Made by a program: the position numbers and the translations under genes. The notes beneath the pieces were generated by a model, which was not told the DNA's origin, ran no database searches, and worked only from the letters and a program-made list of their open reading frames with translations. A DNA stretch of 40,783 nucleotides from Acanthaster planci (lineage: Eukaryota; Echinodermata; Asteroidea; Valvatida; Acanthasteridae): contig NW_019091630.1 in NCBI RefSeq assembly GCF_001949145.1, positions 274,345 to 315,127 on the forward strand, written 5' to 3'. The stretch's first letter is position 1. Each line of letters starts with the position of its first letter. Shown here piece after piece: positions 30,743-40,783 of the stretch.

Positions 30743-33700
30743 ATGAGCAACATGGGCATAATATGTCAGTTCGTGCTGCGGAGTTACTTCGCATTTGCTG
30801 TACTGTCACAGGGTAAGATCTTTTATGTTCATGTAAAGTACTTCGTGAGTCAACAAGTGAACATTGAATAGTCTATGATCACTAAGTTGAACAGGGAGTG
30901 AGGAATTTAGCGTATTTGGAAAATTGTTGACATAGCACAAATTCTATTGTATGGAGCTTTACGATGACAAATAGAAACGTTTATGAAGTATTTTCCAAAC
31001 AACCAACATTTTCATAAGGTATATGTAGCAGACTCAATGCACCTGGCTGAAAACGAAATCAGAATATAGTAGCACAGAAAAAAAGAGAAAGATGGATAGA
31101 TACACTTTAAAAATTGGATTATTAAGATCCAAACGCAGGATAAGATTGCACAGTATAAACCAAGTCATCATTCATTGACTTGCACATCACATACTTGGCA
31201 TATTGATAACTTAAATGGACCTAAATTACAACGTCTCTGTTAGCTTTCTCCAAAATCGTTCTTTAGAGAATTGGCAGGTGTTTTTCTGTAGCATCATAGA
31301 CATTTTCACCAAATATAAAAATCTAAAGTAACCAAGTATTTCATACTAAGTATGAAATATTGTTAGATATATGCACATAATTGGTTGAATATTTGCCTAA
31401 GAGAAGCAAACATATTTTATAGGCCGAAATCCATTTCATGTGGGCTGTAGGTGCTCTCATGGGCGTTATCCAGATATTTTCAAGGGGAGGGGGTCAAGTT
31501 CTCATCAGCACCAGAGTGCCAGATTTTCCAACAGCACTACAGATGTGAGAGACAGGAATTCATTTATAAATGTTCTACTTCAGACGAGTTCAGTTCATGA
31601 CAAATACAGAAAAACAGGTTAGACTTTACACTAAGATATATAAAAGCAAAAATTGGCACCGAAAAATTCAACCGAATTGCTAATGCAGTCAAATATTAAT
31701 GTGGCTAACATTTTGTAATGTGTAACATTATACTTTTGACGCTTTTTGTGTTCGAAGCTTCGTTTGCTGCCATCAATGACCTTGCGGACACAACGGTGGT
31801 GCGGGGCAGAGATACAACTCTGTTTTGTAGTAACAGTCAACACACGTCAGGCTTTGCCCAGTGGAGTGACATTACAGACCTGAGCAATCACATACCATTT
31901 GCTTCTCGTTCGATTGGTGTGTTGGAAGATCCTCCTACCTTTTCAAAGTACATAAATTTCGACTTGGACACAACAGTGAGTACACGATTGGATTAAAAAG
32001 ATAAGCAGCGCTGAACTTGAAGATGAAGGGACGTACGCGTGCACCTTGTCCCCAGACACAGCGACGGCCACACTGACTGTGGAAAGTAAGTTTATTTAAA
32101 ATCCTCTGTACACGTTTCGCATTTATTACTTAATACAATAAAATGTAAGAGCCCATATAGCATATGGTTTTTTAAATTCTAATTTCCAATACTGAACTTT
32201 ATCTTAATTAATTCCATTTGTGAGAAAGGTTTCCTGCCACTGCTGTCTTAGTTTTGAACATTCTTGTAATGATTTCTCTCTGCTCATTTCACTATGTTTT
32301 GGAATATTTTGTAAATTAGGTAGACAATGATTAGGTAAGTAATGAACAAACACATAACCCAATTGCTACATGCACAATGTGTCGGGCATGTCAAAGGGAC
32401 ACTGCATCTGCATTTCAGAAAAAAATTGTATTCGAAACGGGGATATTTTCACGCTATTCAATTCCTTGACGTAGGCATACACTATGAGATAAACGTCTAT
32501 TCTTCAGCTTTTTCAGTTTTTATATCAATCTTTGTCTACCTTGGGCAAGTTCTCAGGCCGAGGATTAAAAAGCACACGTATTAATGAGGATTTGTTTTTT
32601 TATGTAGTTGAAGGAGCTGTACCAACCATCACAATTGATGGTAATTCATCAAAGAATCCCATCGTCCTGAGAGCCTCTGAGGAAAGCGCGCTGAGATGCA
32701 CGGCCTGGGGTTTCAGACCAGCTGTCAGTCTGGAATGGTACAGAAACAATGTTCAGATGACAACAGGTGTTGCTCAAGATGCAGCTTCCCCTAATGGAGA
32801 TGGTACATTTAATACATCGGGCACACTGACACTCACTCCAACAAGACAAGATAATGAAGCCATCCTAGAATGCCGAACAACGGGACAGGTGGCTGCCCCA
32901 GTCAAGACAGCATCGCTCATTCTCAATGTACAATGTACGTTTTGAGTAGTTGAAATTTGCAGTTTCATTCTGCGAAGGTTTTGAAAAGCTTTCCCCGTTT
33001 AAAGCAAGAAATGTTTACATAAATATTCAAACATTACTTTTAACGGCAAGTGCACGTAGGGCGTAAGATAACATTTCTTCTGATTTTTGATCACTTTCAT
33101 TGTCATTTTGGAAGGGGTAAGGAAAGCCAGCTCACTCCGTTCATGTACGTATGCATGTGTAGACTTTAATTTAAAACACAATCGTACATGATGTCATTTT
33201 TGAATTTTCACCCATGAAATATCAACAAGTGTCTGTTTTCAAGTTGCGTGCACTCATAAAAAATATTTATCTGTTTGCCACGTCCAACCGAAACAGCTTC
33301 CGTGTGCGTAATGCGTACTGCATATACTTTCATTAGTTGCAACGTCAGAAATGCAGTGGGGAACGTGAAGAACAACTAGATTATTTGGTCAGGATATGGA
33401 GCCCTTGTGGGTTTTGATTCTGAGTCACAAGTGCAAGAGTTTTCTGATTTATGATTAATCCTTCAATATTTTGTATGAGTGATATGGGTAAGGCTTGTTA
33501 ATTGTATTGTACAGACATCTGGTAGTTTTACTTGTATTAACCATTTTTGTAGAATTTATCATAGGTGTAATTTTTCGAGCCCACAAAAAGGTTATTTTTG
33601 ACGGACCAACTGTATTTCTGTGTGCATGATATTTTCTTTTCTGCAGATGTACCAGTCGTGTCAGTTGGGTATACCAATGGAGTGATAACTTGCTCATCGG

Positions 33701-34082
33701 ATGCCAACCCAATGGCTATCAATCATAAGATCATCCTGAATGGCACTAACGTAGTGAAAGAATTCACGACCAGTCAAGGATCTCATCCATACACTCCAGC
33801 AGATGGCTTTACTGTCATCAGTTGCAGTGTGGCAAGCACAGCGGGGACGGGAACAGCAAGCTTTCCTGAAGCAGTGTGTCCAGGTATGTTAAAGCTACAT
33901 TTTTTTTACCCATCCACTGGGAACCAACATGCTTGGCCTATATCCACAGGTAAAACATTATGTCCAAATCGCAATACCTCATAATAAAATGTTCTTTCTG
34001 GGGTTTACGAAGGGCTTCATATGACTTGTATTTCTTAACAGGATACGTGGAACCGCAACCCATGACAACAGATCCTGCGTAA
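30743..34082 (+). pseudogene. Gene D: truncated Ig-only paralogue with a frameshifted Ig1 and no kinase
   Basis: Exons: leader 30743-30812 (starts MSNMGIICQFVLRSYFAFAV, phase-1 donor CAGG|GTAAG), Ig1 31758-32085, Ig2 32608-32934, Ig3 33647-33883, stalk 34042-34082. Ig1 is 328 nt where gene E has 327. Next to TTGGAT, gene D has seven bases (TAAAAAG) instead of the six CTCAAG, giving TAA at 31994-31996 and a +1 shift. The stalk exon opens GYVEPQPMTTDPA and meets TAA at 34080. No transmembrane or kinase exon is found before gene E. Ig2 has TAWGF where the other copies have TARGF. Ig3 has lost one extra cysteine (DGF instead of DGC). It is probably a pseudogene. If the Ig1 lesion is a sequence error, it would encode a secreted three-Ig protein. 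Confidence 0.72.
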
Positions 34083-36208
34083 TTCCAATCGCCGATGGAG
34101 GCTGCCGGACAGACTACATATCAATTGAGACTGTTAGTTAATTACTTCTCGGGAGTCAGATGGGTTGAACTTAAAGGTAGCTCAAATGGAGGGGTCTCAT
34201 GTTCTTGTCACAATTTTACTCCATGGCAAAGTCATTCAATCTCTTTTATCTTTAATGTAAAAAAGAGACGCAATGGTTTAGGATTTGATGAGGTATTCCA
34301 GCCTTTGACAAGACCAAGCCCCCTAAAAATGGCAGTGACCATGGTGTTTGGCCCCCGATCCCCACCTGAAATACATGCAAGAAAATGACAATCGCCCTTA
34401 CTCAAGGTCATATTTATGTCAATGACTGTAATGTGACCAGCTTGGATGTGATTTTCAAACAAAAATGGAAAGGCCACTCGCCCGGATGTGATTTTGGTAA
34501 GGATTATCAAACATAACATCCACACCACCGAATTACGTCCGAGCCAGAAATCACATCCAGGAAAGTCCAAAATCACATCGTGAATTCGACTTTAACAACA
34601 TACTCCAGAATGTGATTTCTGACTCGGATGTGATTTTGATGACTACCAACATCACATTTAAGTTCAATATCACATTCACCCAAGACACTTTTCCCTTCTC
34701 ATGGAGAAATCACATCCAGGCCGGTCATAATGAGTAACCCCTCTTCCATCCCCATTTTTTGGACCTCTGTAAATAGGAAAGGAAAAATTGGACGACCAAA
34801 CAGGAGAGAGGAAAGGATTTTGTTCAAGCATGTTTGATATTTTTAGGGTGCCACCGTATTTAGGTAAACATGTTTGTTTTGAAGGCTCAAGTCTGAGAGG
34901 ATCAAATAGAAATTGATAAAAGATACAAAAAGAAAGATTCTTTGTCTTCGTAGTCTACGGCTTTCCTAGTATTTCTGTATATTTTCAAGGTGTGTTTTTT
35001 CAAGATGTATTTCTGTATAGAAGAAAAGTTCCAGAGACTGGAAAACCTTTCAGGTTGAAAAAAGGTACACTTAAAAATTACTGTTGTTGATTGCATTTAT
35101 CCTATCCCACTAAAAAGTAGGCACGTGAAGTATTCAGAAAAAGCTAGACTTTATTGGAAGACTGAAGTATAATTGCCTACTTCAAACTACGGACATGATT
35201 GATCTGCTGATGAATAAAACACTCGTTGGTTGTGACGAGCCCCCTTCTCCTACTTACACAATAGCTTTGGTATGAAGACGGAAAGATTCAGTGCAAATAA
35301 TCCTCTGACCTGACCCTAAGTTTGCTCCGTTGAACATGTAAATGTACAATTCAACGATCCATTCCTGGTTGTACAACAGGAAGTAACACTATAAGGAAGA
35401 GACATATTCAAAAACAGCAAAGCATTCGTATCTCTTAGCGCAGCTGCAGATTCTTTAATTTAGAAACGCTGTCTGACCGTATGGAGGAAACATGCGTGCA
35501 ACGTTTTCCTGAAATAGCCCTTCCTTCTCACAAACCGAATTTTCTCCTTCCCAGACAAAAAGAAAGAGGATACCGCTCATGAAAGCCACAGCAGATGAAC
35601 CTAAATGGGTGTAAAACAAATAGGTGTAAGAACAACTTTATTTCATGCCGTTTGTATAGCCTGCTGTAATTGAATTCATTTTCCTCCTCGCTTTTGTACC
35701 TATCCTTAGCTATTCAGACACTATGTTTGTATTTCTTAGAACTTAAAACTCAGACTCATCGTAATGGATTCTACTTGTGCTTTTGATTTTTTTTTATAAA
35801 TTGATTACTATTTTTGGGCTTTTACTTGTGACCTGTACCTCACTTGTAATATATTTATAGAGCATAGTATGACTGAAGCCATTTATTAATCCTGGTGATT
35901 TTTGTATCTAGTACTTGCATATTTGTAAACAATCCAACTGTATCCAGGTTTCTTACAGTGTAATTTCCTTGTTCTGTAGTTGCAAATAAATAAATTAATA
36001 ATTTATTACCACTGAAATTGGCCACCTTTTGAATTCTCTTTCGATTCACGATTTGGAGAGGTCACTACGGATTGCATTCCATTGTCATTGTTTGTTTAAT
36101 AATTGCACTGCAAACGGATAAAAAATACAAAGGCGGCGAGCAGTGCATGAAGATCTGTGTTGCTACAAACCTGATGTAAACACACTTCTCAGAAATAAAA
36201 TGAACTCG
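34083..36208. other. D/E intergenic DNA
   Basis: Holds the TGGATGTGATTT element. No transmembrane or kinase exon of the gene D type is recognisable on either strand. Confidence 0.6.
34414..34735. mobile_element. MITE-like element built of TGGATGTGATTT repeats in both orientations
   Basis: The unit GGATGTGATTT or its complement AAATCACATCC occurs several times (for example near 34443, 34484, 34550, 34625, 34708). The ends are roughly inverted: GTGACCAGCTTGGATGTGATT on the left corresponds to TGACCGGCCTGGATGTGATT on the complement of the right end. It lies just downstream of the truncated gene D, where the stalk-to-kinase part would be expected. Boundaries are approximate. Confidence 0.55.
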
Positions 36209-36221
36209 AGTTCAAAGTTCA
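36209..36221 (+). promoter_or_regulatory. DR1 element upstream of gene E (AGTTCAAAGTTCA)
   Basis: Perfect DR1, 133 bases before ATG 36342, with the ETS-like ACTTCCTCG at 36242-36250. The spacing to the start codon equals that in gene C. Confidence 0.55.
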
Positions 36222-36341
36222 TGGCGGGTTTTCGTGGATTTACTTCCTCGTATTTTTGACACAGCTCTTTCCCCCTTAATTCGCTCAGTTTTTGGTTGAT
36301 TATCGGATACTGTGAGCAGCTGCTTCTAATCCAAGTATAGG

Positions 36342-36403
36342 ATGCAACGGTACATTCCAGTTTATTGTGCGGTGTGGCTTTGCAATGGCGGTACTTTCTT
36401 GGG
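36342..36403 (+). other. Gene E leader exon, out of frame with Ig1
   Basis: The sequence around the donor (GTACTTTCTTGGGGTAAG) matches the gene C leader end. Reading from ATG 36342, the exon ends in phase 2, and joining it to Ig1 gives an early stop. In the frame that matches gene C and Ig1, the only ATG is at 36385, leaving a six-residue leader (MAVLSW). A one-base indel or a sequencing error would explain this. Confidence 0.65.
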
Positions 36404-39400
36404 GTAAGACTTTTTTACGGTTTAAGCACCGTATGCGTCAGTATACACCAACGTAATATACATGGATGTGTACACAAGTGCAGAAGATCCAGACGTTCAA
36501 AAGTCCAGAGGTGACGATTGAGCTTTATCATTGATCTAAACATGGAGTGATTGCGTATAAAAAGAAGTTGTTGAAATAATTACACTGTAGGAAGGAAGTG
36601 TGATAAAAGAAGTGTGATAAAAGAAATGAATTGATGCGACTAAGATAAACATTCATTTTCAGACTTTGATCTTTATAGCGGCCACTGCCGCGATGCCCCT
36701 GTGAATTGCCGTGGTGCTCTTTAAACAGCGCGTACCTTTCGGCCACTTGGCCGACGTGCCCCTCTTCAATAATCAGTAGTAGGCCTATATGTACATGTAC
36801 ATGTATTCAACTTTCAAGTTACTGTTTAGCGCTAGCATTTCTGTCAACGGCCGGCAGCTGCACCGAGCACTTTTTTCACGGGCTGGTTTTGCATTCGTTC
36901 AGACAGCATGGTGTGGCAGCCATATAAGAGTTGTGTGACTCTAAAAACGTGAAAATTGCAGGTTGAAAGTTAAACACCATGTTGAAATCAAAGGAAAGTC
37001 TGTTGAAGTCACTAACAAGCACGATAAATAAGAATTTCAAAGTGGCATTGGTGCCCTTTCAGTTGGCCTTGGTGCCCTTCGGTTTTTGGGAGCATTCAAG
37101 TCGAAATGTCGTTGTGTACATCATGCTCACAAAGGGTGTAGGGTTCAAGCCAGACCGAAAATTTGCAGGCAATGAATCTTCATCATATCAATACACATTC
37201 TCATACAAATAACAACCAGAATCAGCTCAACCGTCCGTCCCAGCATTCATCCTCAGTGGCATTACTCACGACACAAAGACTGGTTGCGTCCTCCAGAATT
37301 GTGAAATGCATACGCCTACAGGAAGGATAGGGGTACGGAAGGCCCCTAAATTGAAAATAGTTATCCCGATATCATGTAGAAAACAGGGGCTCAGAAAAAT
37401 GGTGGTTGTATCAAATTTAGTTGCGCATGTGCACTCCACAAATAAAATCATTTCAAGCTAAAGATGCAACTCAGTTTCAATTATGAAGGTGTTAGTCATA
37501 TTTGTGTTCAAGAATCACGATATTTCCCCCACAACCTGCAAGTTCCGTTTCCGCCTGTAATTAGTGGTTTACCTCCTTCGCTTACAGCAACAATAAGCCC
37601 AGATACTGAACCTTTTACTGTCTTCAAGATTGAAGTTTACTAAACTTAAAAAAAACCTATCTTTTACTTACCAGCATCACTAAACGGGAAATACTAGAAA
37701 AGCTGTGTCATTTATATTCTTCATGCTTCAGTGAGCTGGTTTTGTGATATCCAACATGTTTCCTCCTTATTGTTTGATCCTCCTAGCTTCCTTTGCTGCT
37801 ATCAATGACCTTGTAGACACAACGGTGGTGCGGGGCAGAGATACAACTATGCTTTGTAGTAACAGTCAACACACGTCAGGCTTTGCCCAGTGGAGTGACA
37901 TTACAGACCCAAGCAATCCAGTGCCATTTGCCTCTCGTTCAGGTGGAGTGTTGAAAGATCCTCCTACCTATTCAAAGTATGTAAATTTTGACTTAGACAC
38001 AACATTGAGTACACAATTGGATCTCAAGATAAGCAGCGCTGAGCTTGAAGATGAAGGGACGTATTCATGCACCTTAAATCCAGACACAGTATCGGCCACA
38101 CTGACTGTAGAAAGTAAGTTTATTTCAGCAGGGGGCGGATGAAGAGTTTGCAGTAAGCGCCAAAACTCCAGAAACGGTACTATACGCCACTGTTCTTGTG
38201 GGTTGAAAATTCTTCACGTGTGGAAACAAAATCAATTATCAGAGAAATCCCCGTCTCTCTACTGAAACCACGGATAGGCGACTGTACATTTTTTTCTGAA
38301 TTTTTTCTCTGTAATTTGGAACCCGGCCAACAAAGATATTTAAAATATTGTTTCTTAAAGAAACAAAAAACAAACTCATGTATCGGGGAAGAAGTCCGTC
38401 GTACACGTTCTCTGAAATTCTTTAAAATGGTTCTTGCGATGTTAGTCTAATATTGATTATTTTCATGATATTCTGCTACGCGTTATTTAGGAGCAGAGCC
38501 AACAATTACAATTGACGGTGATTCATCAGGAAATCCCATCATCCTGAGAGCGTTGGAGCCAAGCGTGCTGAGATGCACAGCCAGGGGCTTCAGACCTGCT
38601 GTCAATTTGGAGTGGTACAAGAACAGTGCCCAGATATCAACGGGCGTCAGTCCAGAGGCACCTACTCCTAATGGAGACGCATTTGACACATCGGGCACAC
38701 TGACATTTACGCCAACTAGGCAAGACAATGAAGCCATCCTAGAATGCCGAACAACGGGACAGGTGGTCGCCCCAGCAAAAACAGCATCGCTCACTCTCAA
38801 TGTACAGTGCGCATATCAAGCATTTGCTTATAATTTGTAACCACATCCTGCAAAAGTCTTGACTGTTTTCTGCGAATCGCAAATGTAATGATTGGCTAAT
38901 GGCGAACCCTCTTGATGTTAAACTGAAAATTGTGTTACGTGTAAATGTAGTTGTGAACATTGGCAAATGTATAGAAACAGTGCCAGTTGTATTGATTTGA
39001 ATTGTCAAAAGCAGTATGGTTCCAAAGTCGCTGCGTTGTGTAAAAAGACAACTGTTTGCGAGCTGGTTAACCCAAAGTGATTGAGGTGTCTGTACGTTGC
39101 ATGCACAGCAAGACCCTTGCATGACAAACCCTTCTGCTGACGTCACAGGCCGTGTACGTACTGGTGGATGGGTTGGGGTAGCGGTTGTTTTGTCCTCGCA
39201 CTGTTCAACAGCAGTTTCCAACTTGCCTGTTTGGTAGGGAGATTTAACCCGCACATTTGTAGTCACACACTTTCAGCTGAATGGCAAATGCACAGTATGA
39301 GTAAGATTTTCAACAATTGTTTGAATTGTGATTAATTCCAATGTGTCTGTCTAGGGAGCAAGGGATGAGAAAGGCTTGCTTACTTTGTGGTAAAACACAG

Positions 39401-39790
39401 ACATGTACTGTACAGACATCTTGGAAACATGACAGTAATTGAATTCGTATTGACACTTTTGCATAGAATTTGTGATATGTGTCAATTTGCGTTGCAACTA
39501 TAGTCAAGAAAATATTCTACCTGTGTTCCCGTGTGCGTTTATTTTTCCTGCAGATGTACCAGTCGTGTCAGTTGGGTATGCCAATGAAGTGATAACTTGC
39601 TCATCGGATGCCAACCCACTGGCAACCAATCATAAGATCATCCTGAACGGTACTAACATTGTGAAGGAATTCACGACCAGCCAGGGATCTCATCCATTCA
39701 CTCCAGTAGATGGCTGCACGGTCATTAGTTGCAATGCCACGAACACAGTGGGAACGGGAACGGCAACTTTTCCTGAAGAAATATGCCTGG
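36342..39790 (+). CDS. Gene E: Ig-domain receptor paralogue, N-terminal part (leader plus three Ig exons), possibly damaged
   Basis: Leader-like exon 36342-36403; Ig1 37787-38113 (327 nt, ASFAAINDLVDTTVVRGRD, Cys in MLCSN, Trp in AQWSD, Cys in DEGTYSC); Ig2 38491-38808 (318 nt); Ig3 39554-39790 (237 nt). Ig exons are phase 1 in and out. There are two oddities. From ATG 36342 the leader is 62 nt to its GTAAG donor (phase 2), whereas all paralogues end in phase 1. And the donor after Ig2 reads CAGT|GCGCAT, with GC where the others have GT. No stalk, membrane or kinase exon is seen from 39791 to the right edge, although the gene C stalk lies only 869 bases past its Ig3. The rest may lie outside the window or be missing. 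Ig1 groups with gene D, Ig2 with A, Ig3 with C. Confidence 0.72.
36788..36805. repeat. ACATGT-type simple repeat
   Basis: ATGTACATGTACATGTAT, self-complementary, inside gene E intron 1. Confidence 0.6.
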
Positions 39791-40783
39791 GTAAGTAATC
39801 CCTGTGTTTGCCTCGACGCTCTAATTTTACCAAGGTTTTTCTTTATATTAAGTTATAAAGCTGAAATTGAAAATCAACTGAACATTCCACTTTTCTGGGT
39901 GGCCCATCAGTGTTGCACCTAATATGAGTATTGTCTTGACCGTCTTCATGTATACGTATATGTGGAATAGGGTGAAGTAAATAAAAAAAAATGAATTTCA
40001 AGTAATAAATAGGCTATAGTGATATTCCTGCAATTTTTAAAATATATCATCTTTGAAAACTGATATGAAAAGATGTTTGCTCAACCAAATAAAATATTGG
40101 ACTGAAATGTCTCTTAAAAGTCATGCTTATTTCGCACCTTTTGATTATTTCAGGGTACTCATTTATAGATTTCTTTTTTTGATGTTTTCTCTGATTTTTT
40201 CCTTTTTAGTTTCAACTTAACAATGCACGCCATTCTCCACCAATTTCACAAAATGCTTTCAATTTAATGTTTCAAATCACTCTCTATGATATCCTACATG
40301 TACAAGTACTTTTTATGCGTCCTTATTTGGAGAATTGATGTATCTTTGATAAAGTTTGTTTTGAGATTTTTCGCTTTAAAGTTTGAGGCGCAGCCTTTTT
40401 TTCTTGTTTTTAAGCAAATATTATCCAAGCTTACTTCTTCAAGTAATTTAGCAGTTTTTGTTATTGATTTAATATGTCACCCTGTTCTTTTGCCCCCATA
40501 AACAATTTGAATGGCATTTTTTAAAGATACACCATTTCCCGTGGTGTAGACCTTCCTCAAAGATTGTGAGTGTAGAGGTCCTGACGTATCTTAATATATG
40601 CCAGTGCAAGCAGGGTGGCACCACACATTGAACAGATTTCTCGGTGAAGTAGTTTATGTTACAAATACAGCATTTTACCACATTGGGTGATGTTGACACA
40701 TTGATGTATGAAACAAGCACTGTTTTCACGGTTGACTTGGCACAGGTACAAAGTTTAGAACTAAACATAGATTACGATCCGTC
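39791..40783 (+). other. Gene E intron 4 start, collinear with gene C intron 4
   Basis: From the GTAAGTAATCCCTGTGT donor to about 40320, this aligns closely with 21888 to about 22410 in gene C (for example TGGGTGGCCCATCAGTGTTG in both). Beyond that, similarity fades and no stalk exon is found. Confidence 0.65.
40469..40768 (-). other. Unassigned 99-codon open frame near the right edge
   Basis: Minus-strand frame with several cysteines (KCCICNI, VQCVVPPCLHW), possibly a piece of a transposon or a chance frame. No family recognised. It sits where the gene E stalk region could start, on the opposite strand. Confidence 0.15.

Noticed and set aside
31440-31622. Short open frame in gene D intron 1
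   Set aside because: No splice sites in suitable phase, no family resemblance, chance length.
32342-32607. Continuous frame leading into gene D Ig2
   Set aside because: A T-rich tract and TATGTAG acceptor at 32607 match the other genes' Ig2 start; the upstream frame is intronic.
34095-34576. Overlapping frames downstream of gene D as a new C-terminus
   Set aside because: They overlap the TGGATGTGATTT element, show no hydrophobic membrane span plus kinase motif, and no acceptor joins them to Ig3 in frame.

Overview
The window is metazoan genomic DNA, most likely from amphioxus (Branchiostoma). The evidence is intron-rich genes with GT-AG splice sites, abundant ACATGT-type low-complexity DNA, tRNA-derived SINE-like remains, foldback/MITE-like elements, and a family of receptor tyrosine kinases (RTKs) with immunoglobulin (Ig) ectodomains of the kind expanded in cephalochordates. 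The species call is inference. Two runs of N (12381-12485 and 24435-24704) and a single N at 26095 mark a draft assembly.

The window carries five paralogous genes. Gene A is on the minus strand (849-3308, running off the left edge). Genes B (7985-16395), C (18257-28367), D (30743-34082) and E (36342-39790, possibly running off the right edge) follow head to tail on the plus strand. The shared plan is a leader exon, then three Ig exons that all enter and leave in phase 1. After these come a short Pro/Thr stalk exon, a transmembrane exon, a juxtamembrane exon and eight exons for an FGFR/RET-like tyrosine kinase with a short conserved C-terminal tail. Exon lengths and phases match exactly between B and C from the kinase N-lobe to the stop codon. 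B would encode about 769 residues.

The copies are in different states. C looks intact except that the start of its glycine-loop exon lies in an N gap. B is complete except for one kinase exon whose splice acceptor reads AA instead of AG. D has a +1 frameshift with a stop in its first Ig exon, a stop in its stalk exon, and no transmembrane or kinase exons. E has a leader exon out of frame, and GC where the Ig2 exon donor should be GT. Ig1 comes in two clearly different types (A/B/C versus D/E), while Ig3 is nearly uniform. Gene E is a mosaic: its Ig1 matches D, its Ig2 matches A, and its Ig3 plus following intron matches C. This suggests a cluster evolving by tandem duplication and recombination, with the membrane-distal domain diversifying.

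Upstream of the start codons of B, C, D and E there is the same 13-base direct repeat, AGTTCAAAGTTCA (one mismatch in D). It is a DR1 nuclear-receptor-type site, followed 20-31 bases later by an ETS-like TTCC core. Intergenic and intronic DNA holds a 1-kb foldback element (4548-5509), a 225-bp hairpin element in a gene C intron, and a repeat-rich MITE-like element at about 34414-34735.
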